This document shows, in pieces, positions 59,323 to 64,000 of a DNA stretch of 64,000 nt. Numbering within the stretch: the first letter of the stretch is position 1; every line of letters starts with the position of its first letter. The translations under genes were made by a program, and so were the position numbers. Below the pieces are notes generated by a model. The model did not search any database. It was not told where the DNA came from and saw only the letters and a list, made by a program, of their open reading frames with translations. This stretch comes from Rhodanobacter ginsengisoli (GTDB lineage Bacteria; Pseudomonadota; Gammaproteobacteria; Xanthomonadales; Rhodanobacteraceae). The stretch lies in assembly GCF_042657065.1 (NCBI RefSeq), contig NZ_JBHSNF010000001.1, positions 1,364,001-1,428,000 of the forward strand, in the 5' to 3' direction.

Positions 59323-59493
59323 CTAGAATCCCTTGGTTCCGGGCTGCCCACCGGGTGGGGTATCCGACCCGGCGGCCGGGGCCGGTTTGGCGGCATCGCG
59401 GGCCTCGCGCTTGCGCGCATCCTTCTCTTCCTGCTGCTTTTTCTTCGCGATTTCGCGCTGGCGTTTTTCGAATGAATAGTTGGGCTTGGCCAA
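59323..59493 (-). CDS. Small Lys/Arg-rich protein with TTG start, 56 aa
   Basis: A 56-residue, very basic protein (KPNYSFEKRQREIAKKKQQE), then a Pro/Gly-rich tail. It resembles a family of short conserved proteobacterial proteins that open with AKPNYSFEKRQRE. The start is TTG 59493, which has GGAGAAA about six bases upstream; the first ATG in this frame is 18 codons earlier with no ribosome site. Function unknown; the charge suggests RNA or DNA binding. Its end faces the sigma gene across 63 bases. Confidence 0.66.
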   Translation of the reverse strand: MAKPNYSFEKRQREIAKKKQQEEKDARKREARDAAKPAPAAGSDTPPGGQPGTKGF

Positions 59494-59638
59494 GGATATT
59501 TCTCCATCGGGATGCGCCAGTGTAGTACCCCGCCCCGATCGGGGCATCGAAATGCCGATTCGGCGCGGATTTGCGCGGTTCGCCCCGACCGTGCCCGGCC
59601 TGGCGGACCAGGCCTTGCCGAGCGACGGGAGGCCGGCC

Positions 59639-60349
59639 TCAGCCGGGGTAGTCGAGTTTCGGATACCAGTCGGTGCCGCGTCCTTCGGGCGTGCAGTCGA
59701 GGATCGTCCACAGCGGCATCAGGTCCGGCGCACCGCGCGGGTCCTGTCCGGGATCGGCGGTTTCCATGCCCATCTCGCCGCTCCAGAAGTGGCGGATCGT
59801 GCCGTCGCGGCGGGTGAACACCGCGAAGGCCGCGTCGTCGCCACCATTCCTGCCGATGCCGAAGTAATCGCGGCTGTAGCTGCCGTCGATATCCGAGTAC
59901 AGCTGCAGGTCGCGCCAGCCACGCTGATGCTTGAACGCAACGAGGCGCTCGATCGGCGAGCGCGCGATCACCGCCAGTGCCACGCGCTGCCCGACGTCGC
60001 GGGCCTCGCCGTCCCACGCGCTCAGCAGCGAGGTACACATCGGGCATGGCCGTTCGCGCTGCGGACCGAACATGTAGCTGTAGACGACCAGGGTCTGCTT
60101 GTCGCCGAACAGGCCGGCGAAGTCGACCAGGCCCTGTTCGCCCTGGAAGCGATAGTTGCCGTTCACCGCGCCACCGGGCGGCAAACGACGGCGCTGTTCG
60201 GCGACGCGTTCGATATGACGGCGCAATTCGATTTCCTCGGCCAGCAGGGCATCGCGTGCGCGGCGGTATTCGTCGCTTTCGTCGGGAAAGCGCATGGTGT
60301 TGCGTTTCACCAGTTCGGCGGCCGGAACGAGCGGGGTGGCATGACTCAT
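59639..60349 (-). CDS. DUF899 (thioredoxin-like) family protein
   Basis: A 236-residue DUF899 protein, a thioredoxin-fold family lacking the usual catalytic CxxC in the standard place. The family marks are LLAEEIELRRHIERVAEQRR, YSYMFGPQRERPCPMCTS and the segment YSRDYFGIGRNGGDDAAF. The PCPMC pair could be redox active. Such genes often lie near ECF42 factors and DGPF genes. It follows the GST gene by 43 bases on the same strand, so both are probably expressed from the promoter at 61169. Confidence 0.85.
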   Translation of the reverse strand: MSHATPLVPAAELVKRNTMRFPDESDEYRRARDALLAEEIELRRHIERVAEQRRRLPPGGAVNGNYRFQGEQGLVDFAGLFGDKQTLVVYSYMFGPQRERPCPMCTSLLSAWDGEARDVGQRVALAVIARSPIERLVAFKHQRGWRDLQLYSDIDGSYSRDYFGIGRNGGDDAAFAVFTRRDGTIRHFWSGEMGMETADPGQDPRGAPDLMPLWTILDCTPEGRGTDWYPKLDYPG

Positions 60350-60392
60350 GGGGAGACTCCGGTGGGTTTGGGACAAGGCGCGGCATCCGGCA

Positions 60393-61082
60393 TCAATCGC
60401 GCTCGGGCGCGCCGAGCGGAAACAGCGGGCGGTACGGGCGCGCCTCGTCGACGGCGCGGGCGAACGACGGCCGCGCCAGCAGCCGCTGCCGATAGGCGAT
60501 CACCTGCGCGAACGAGGCATCGATGCGATGGGTCCAGTCGGCGTAGAACAGGAACGGCGCGGCGCCGCAGTCGGCGAGGCTGAAGCGGTCACCGGCCGCC
60601 CATTCGCGCCCGGCCATGTGCCGGTCGAGCCAGCCGTAGGCGGTATCCAGCATGGCGCGTGCGTCGGCCACGCCGCGAGGGTCGCGTTCCGGTTCCGGGC
60701 GCAGGCTGTCGAACACGATCTTCTGCTGCGGCGTCGAGATGTAGTTGTCGAAGAAGCGATCCATCATGCGCACGTCCAGCGCGGCAAGGGCGTCGCGCGG
60801 CAGCAGTGGCACCGGACCGGGGTGATGCAGGTCGAGGTGCTCGATGATGATGCTCGACTCGGTCACGGTGCGGCCGGCGTCGACCAGTACCGGCATGCGC
60901 TTCAATGGCCACAGCGCCGACCAGGCCTGCAGTGCCGGCGGGTCGTCCCCCGACAGCAGGCGCCAGTCGAAGGGCGTGTCGTTTTCGTACAGCGCGATCA
61001 GTACCTTCTGGCAGTACGACGAGAACGGGTGGGCGTACAGGACGAGATCCGGCGCGGGCGCGGCATGTGGCTTCGATGGCAT
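60393..61082 (-). CDS. Glutathione S-transferase family protein
   Basis: A 229-residue GST. The N-terminal thioredoxin-like domain (about 10-90) has LYAHPFSSYCQKVLIALYEN, with SSYC in the place of the usual Ser/Cys active site, and VTESSIIIEHLDL (the GSH-binding Glu-Ser); a helical C-domain follows. It probably conjugates or reduces electrophiles. An ECF42-type promoter (TGTCGA, 17 bases, CGTC) is 61 bases before its start, so it should belong to the sigma regulon with DUF899 and the YciI genes. Start chosen at ATG 61082. Confidence 0.87.
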   Translation of the reverse strand: MPSKPHAAPAPDLVLYAHPFSSYCQKVLIALYENDTPFDWRLLSGDDPPALQAWSALWPLKRMPVLVDAGRTVTESSIIIEHLDLHHPGPVPLLPRDALAALDVRMMDRFFDNYISTPQQKIVFDSLRPEPERDPRGVADARAMLDTAYGWLDRHMAGREWAAGDRFSLADCGAAPFLFYADWTHRIDASFAQVIAYRQRLLARPSFARAVDEARPYRPLFPLGAPERD

Positions 61083-61142
61083 GGTGGTTTCCGGGAACAG
61101 GGCGGTCCGGCCAGGCGGCCGGATCGGTGGCTTCTCCCTCAC

Positions 61143-61169
61143 GACGAACGGGGCAGGACGGAATCGACA
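61143..61169 (-). promoter_or_regulatory. Predicted ECF42-type promoter of the GST-DUF899 operon
   Basis: On the minus strand TGTCGA (61169-61164), 17 bases and CGTC (61146-61143) precede the GST start by 61 bases. Spacing is the same as at the other three sites. Confidence 0.66.
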
Positions 61170-61289
61170 GGAAAAGTGACCTGTCCGGTCGTGGCGTGAT
61201 GAAACCCTGCGCGCGGGTTGCCCATCCCGCTTGAAATCGCGGCACACTGGCTCGGGACAGGTCGCCACCCGGGGGAGTCTTCCACGCTC

Positions 61290-62525
61290 ATGCGCCCATC
61301 ACCGATCAGGCATCCGCCGTCATCCGTTCCGGAAAGGGGCCGCTTTCATGCCTTGCCGAAAGGCATCTGGGTACTCGGCTTCGGCTCGCTGCTGATGGAC
61401 ACTTCCTCCGAGCTGGTGCACAGCCTGCTGCCGATCTTCATGGCCACGGTGCTGGGGGCGTCGATGGCCACGATCGGGGTGATCGAGGGGGTGGCCGAGG
61501 CCACGGCATCGATCACCAGGGTATTTTCCGGCGGCCTCAGCGACTACCTGCGCAAGCGCAAGCCACTGGTCGTTCTCGGCTACGGACTGAGTGCCGTCAC
61601 CAAGCTGGTGTTTCCGCTGGCGTCCACCTTGTGGTGGGTCTTTTCGGCGCGCTTCGTCGACCGCGTCGGCAAGGGCATCCGCGGTGCTCCCCGTGACGCC
61701 CTGATCGCGGACATCGTGCAGCCCGCGCAGCGCGGCAAGGCGTATGGCCTGCGCCAGGCGCTGGATTCGATCGGCGCCTTGCTGGGGCCGCTGCTGGCGG
61801 TGGCCTGCATGGCGTGGCTGGCGAACAACATCAGGGCGGTGCTGTGGGTGGCCGCGGTGCCGGGGTTTCTCGCGGTGCTGTTGTTGCTGGTGGCCGTGCG
61901 CGAGCCGGAGACGCCGGGGCGGCCGGTCGACACGCCCCGGCGGGTGGTGCTTGCGGCGCTGAGGCAGCTTCACGTTCGCTACTGGTATGTGGTCGCCCTG
62001 GGTGCGATTTTCACCCTGGCCCGGTTCAGCGAGGCGTTCCTGATTCTTCGCGGACGGGATGTCGGCATGGGGCTCGGTTCCACCCCGCTGATCATGGTGG
62101 CGATGAATGTCGTCTACGCCGCGCTGGCGTATCCGGCGGGTGTCGCTGCCGACCGGCTGTCCGCGCGAACGCTGCTGATCCTGGGCCTGGTCGTGCTGCT
62201 CATCGCCGACATCGTGCTGGCGCTGGCGGACTCGCCGCCCCTGGCCCTCGGTGGCGCCGTGCTGTGGGGTGCGCACATGGCGCTGACCCAGGGACTGCTG
62301 TCGAAGCTGGTCGCCGATACCGCACCCGGCCCGCTTCGTGGCACGGCTTTCGGCATCTTCAATCTGGTCAGCGGCGTTTCGCTGCTGCTGGCCAGCGTGG
62401 TCGCGGGGGCGTTGTGGGAAAAGTTCGGTGCCCCGGCGACCTTCGTGGCCGGGGCCGCGTTTGCCGCGCTGGCGGCACTTGGCCTGCTGTTCTATCGCCC
62501 GAAGACATTTCCACCGCCCTCCTGA
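61290..62525 (+). CDS. MFS transporter 2
   Basis: A 411-residue major facilitator with about twelve helices. N-terminal part: residues 1-25 are soluble; helix 1 starts at about 29 (GIWVLGFGSLLMDTSSELVHSL, shortened). The intracellular loop motif FVDRVGKGIRGAPRDALIAD is intact. This subgroup often accompanies efflux or uptake of small organics. Substrate unknown. It is divergent from the GST-DUF899 operon. The start ATG 61290 has GGGGGAG about twelve bases upstream. No obvious sigma motif precedes it. Confidence 0.87.
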   Translation: MRPSPIRHPPSSVPERGRFHALPKGIWVLGFGSLLMDTSSELVHSLLPIFMATVLGASMATIGVIEGVAEATASITRVFSGGLSDYLRKRKPLVVLGYGLSAVTKLVFPLASTLWWVFSARFVDRVGKGIRGAPRDALIADIVQPAQRGKAYGLRQALDSIGALLGPLLAVACMAWLANNIRAVLWVAAVPGFLAVLLLLVAVREPETPGRPVDTPRRVVLAALRQLHVRYWYVVALGAIFTLARFSEAFLILRGRDVGMGLGSTPLIMVAMNVVYAALAYPAGVAADRLSARTLLILGLVVLLIADIVLALADSPPLALGGAVLWGAHMALTQGLLSKLVADTAPGPLRGTAFGIFNLVSGVSLLLASVVAGALWEKFGAPATFVAGAAFAALAALGLLFYRPKTFPPPS

Positions 62526-62721
62526 TCCTGCGAATGATTATCAGGGGCTGCCACGGTTGCCCCCCGCGTGGTGGCTCGGCATGGCCGGCAGGCAAGTTCT
62601 TGCGTTTCGATACCGTTTTGTTGATCTCGGTCAACAGACATCCGTGCCGGTGAATCGAATATCCGGGTGTTGCCACACTCCCGGCGACATCCCCCCCGCA
62701 ACTGAAAGCGAGGCTACTCCC

Positions 62722-63291
62722 ATGCGAATCAGATACGTTTTCGTTTCCGCTATCTCTGCTTGCCTGCTCGCCACCTTGCCGGCACTGGCCTACCAAAGCG
62801 GCGGCGGCCAGCGCGGCGGTCAATCCGCACCTGCCAGCCAGCCTGCTCGCGGCGTGATGCAGCGAGACCAGTTGCGCACGCAGGACCGAACCACGCTGAA
62901 GGATCGCGATCAGATCTATGGTTCCCAGCTGATGACTCAGGCCGAGCGCAGGGCGTACCGCAAGCAGATGCGCAGCCTGAAGACTGCCCAGGAGCGTGAG
63001 GCGCTGCGCAAGCAGCATCATGAGCAGATGCAGAAGCGTGCTGCCGAACGTGGCATGACGCTGCCCGACATGCCACCCAGGCAGGGCGGAGGCATGGGTC
63101 CTGGTGCCGGCATGGGCCCCGGCGCGGGCATGGGTCCGGGTGCAGGCATGGGCCCGGGCGCCGGCATGCGGCAACGGACGCAACAGCAGACCGAGCAGCA
63201 ACAGCAAAACCAGGGCAAGGAGCAGCAGATCCAGCAGAAGCAAAGCACCGAGCAACAGACCCAGCAGCAGAAGGACGACGGCAACAACTGA
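62722..63291 (+). CDS. Exported Gln- and Gly/Met/Pro-rich protein, 189 aa
   Basis: A 189-residue secreted protein. Signal peptide 1-23 (ending ALA). Then a Gly/Ser/Gln segment, a charged helical region (residues about 70-115, with QAERRAYRKQMRSLKTAQER), four perfect GMGPGA repeats (about 124-147), and a Gln-rich tail with repeated Q and T (TQQQTEQQQQNQ). I do not know a function. The helical region resembles CpxP/Spy-like stress proteins, which bind metals or unfolded proteins, but the usual LTxxQ motifs are not obvious. A hairpin follows the stop. Confidence 0.66.
   Translation: MRIRYVFVSAISACLLATLPALAYQSGGGQRGGQSAPASQPARGVMQRDQLRTQDRTTLKDRDQIYGSQLMTQAERRAYRKQMRSLKTAQEREALRKQHHEQMQKRAAERGMTLPDMPPRQGGGMGPGAGMGPGAGMGPGAGMGPGAGMRQRTQQQTEQQQQNQGKEQQIQQKQSTEQQTQQQKDDGNN
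63091..63162 (+). repeat. 18-bp tandem repeat in coding sequence
   Basis: Four consecutive copies of an 18-base unit encoding GMGPGA, with silent third-base changes between copies. The codon variation shows the repeat is not a very recent duplication. Confidence 0.8.
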
Positions 63292-63303
63292 AGGCAACGG
63301 CGT

Positions 63304-63337
63304 CGGCACGGTGTCAGCCTGATGCTGCGCCGTGCCG
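63304..63337 (+). terminator. Hairpin after the Gln-rich protein gene
   Basis: CGGCACGG (63304-63311) and CCGTGCCG (63330-63337) pair, with an inner CAGC/GCTG pairing. It lies just past the stop and before the peroxidase gene. No T run follows. Confidence 0.45.
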
Positions 63338-63530
63338 GCGTGGCCTCGCCCTGGCCTCGACAGGCGTGGCCGATGGCCATGGCTGAGCCTGGATGACAGG
63401 CGCGCCGACGAGGCGGGAGAAGTCCAGCCGGGCCGTCGGGTCCACGCTTCGTCTCCAAATACCCAGGTTCCCCGGATATGTAACAGACATTGATGATCTT
63501 GATTGCCACACAACGTCGGAGGGTCAGCTC

Positions 63531-64000
63531 ATGTCGTCGATCAAGCTGGTTGCACTAATGGTTCTCACCTCCATGGCGCCGGGCCACGCCTGGTCGCAGA
63601 CCGCGCTGATGAAACAGGCCCAGGGCCTGTTCAAGCCGATACCCGCCAGCGCACCGTCCTTGCCGGGCAACCCCGTCAGCCCGGCGAAGGTGGACCTCGG
63701 CAAGATGCTTTATTTCGAGCCACGGCTGTCCGAAAGCCACTCCATCAGCTGCAATTCCTGCCACATGGTCGGCATGGGCGGGGTCGACCTGCAGGAGACT
63801 TCGCTGGGTCATCGCTGGCAACATGGGGGGCGCAACGCGCCGACCGTCTACAACGCGGTGTTCGACGTCGCCCAGTTCTGGGACGGGCGCGCCAGGGACC
63901 TTGAGCAGCAGGCCGGCGGTCCGCTGGTCAACCCGGTCGAGATGGACACCACCGAGGCGCACGTGGTCGAACAGCTCAAGGGGATTCCAGGCTACGCCGC
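63531..64000 (+). CDS. Cytochrome c peroxidase family protein (partial)
   Basis: The first 156 residues of a di-haem cytochrome c peroxidase, cut by the window end. Residues 1-23 are a signal peptide ending AWSQ. The first haem site CNSCH is at Cys74-His78, and residues 84-115 (LQETSLGHRWQHGGRNAPTV, shortened) match the family region after the first haem. Full proteins have about 330 residues and a second CxxCH. The enzyme reduces peroxide in the periplasm with cytochrome electrons. A strong site GGAGGG precedes ATG 63531. Confidence 0.88.
   Translation, partial: MSSIKLVALMVLTSMAPGHAWSQTALMKQAQGLFKPIPASAPSLPGNPVSPAKVDLGKMLYFEPRLSESHSISCNSCHMVGMGGVDLQETSLGHRWQHGGRNAPTVYNAVFDVAQFWDGRARDLEQQAGGPLVNPVEMDTTEAHVVEQLKGIPGYA

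Noticed and set aside
62531..62549. Possible Fur box (AATGATTATCA) after the second MFS gene
   Set aside because: Only about 12 of 19 positions agree with the Fur consensus, and it lies about 180 bases from the next start. No iron gene is near.
63091..63162. Regular 18-base repeats considered as a CRISPR array
   Set aside because: The units are contiguous, without spacers, and encode GMGPGA in frame within a gene.

Overview
The window is about 64 kb of GC-rich chromosome with dense coding on both strands. It carries no rRNA, tRNA, prophage or insertion sequence that I can see. The gene set (bactofilin, M61 peptidase with PDZ, tryptophan-halogenase family enzyme, BglX-type GH3 beta-glucosidase, DUF6164 protein, LytS/LytTR pair, several small stress enzymes) and the codon bias point to a gammaproteobacterium of the Xanthomonadales, most likely Rhodanobacteraceae (Rhodanobacter, Dyella or a relative). 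That placement is inferred from protein resemblance, not from a marker gene.

Layout. 0.2-5 kb: PLP aminotransferase, two small proteins, an exported amidohydrolase, an exported unknown and a DUF4336 protein. 5-10 kb: PilZ-like protein, MtfA peptidase, RibD/DHFR-like reductase, methyltransferase, then ArsR regulator divergent from OsmC plus ACT genes. 10-20 kb: membrane protein with an unclear start, bactofilin and zinc-ribbon pair, MFS transporter, an operon of glutamate-synthase-like and PoxB-like enzymes, and a 7TMR-DISM diguanylate cyclase. 20-30 kb: esterase, MarC, exonuclease/phosphatase-fold protein, YkvA, DUF3667, AraC/VOC/DUF1801 cluster, GH3 glucosidase under a LacI-type operator, spermidine-synthase-like protein. 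30-40 kb: BON protein, large exported unknown, M61 peptidase, YciI/DGPF protein, cupin and metallo-hydrolase divergent from a MocR regulator, methyltransferase. 40-50 kb: MarR-GNAT fusion, LytS/LytTR two-component pair, halogenase cluster with a frameshifted cupin and a second MocR regulator, ScyD-like exported protein. 50-64 kb: DAK2-DegV fusion with PlsY, second amidohydrolase, SDR and MerR pair, TPR-GGDEF protein, YciI plus ECF sigma factor, DUF899 and GST operon, MFS transporter, Gln-rich exported protein, and the start of a cytochrome c peroxidase that runs off the window.

The most coherent system I can read is a small sigma-factor regulon. An ECF42-type sigma factor (58009-59259) follows a YciI/DGPF gene. 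A bipartite promoter motif, TGTC[C/G]A, 17 bases, CGTC, occurs 46-61 bases before four gene starts: the RibD/DHFR-like gene (7465, minus), the orphan YciI gene (35784), the YciI-sigma operon itself (57659) and the GST-DUF899 operon (61082, minus). These are the kinds of genes often found beside ECF42 factors, and here they are spread over 54 kb but tied together by an identical promoter layout.

Other points of regulation visible in the DNA are a 32-bp perfect palindrome covering the -10 region and start codon of the MarR-GNAT gene (probably leaderless), a 16-bp LacI-type palindrome before bglX, an inverted repeat between the first MocR gene and its divergent target, and a long-spacer MerR-type promoter before the SDR gene. 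A fused fatty-acid-kinase-like gene translationally coupled to plsY suggests a route from free fatty acid to acyl-glycerol-phosphate.
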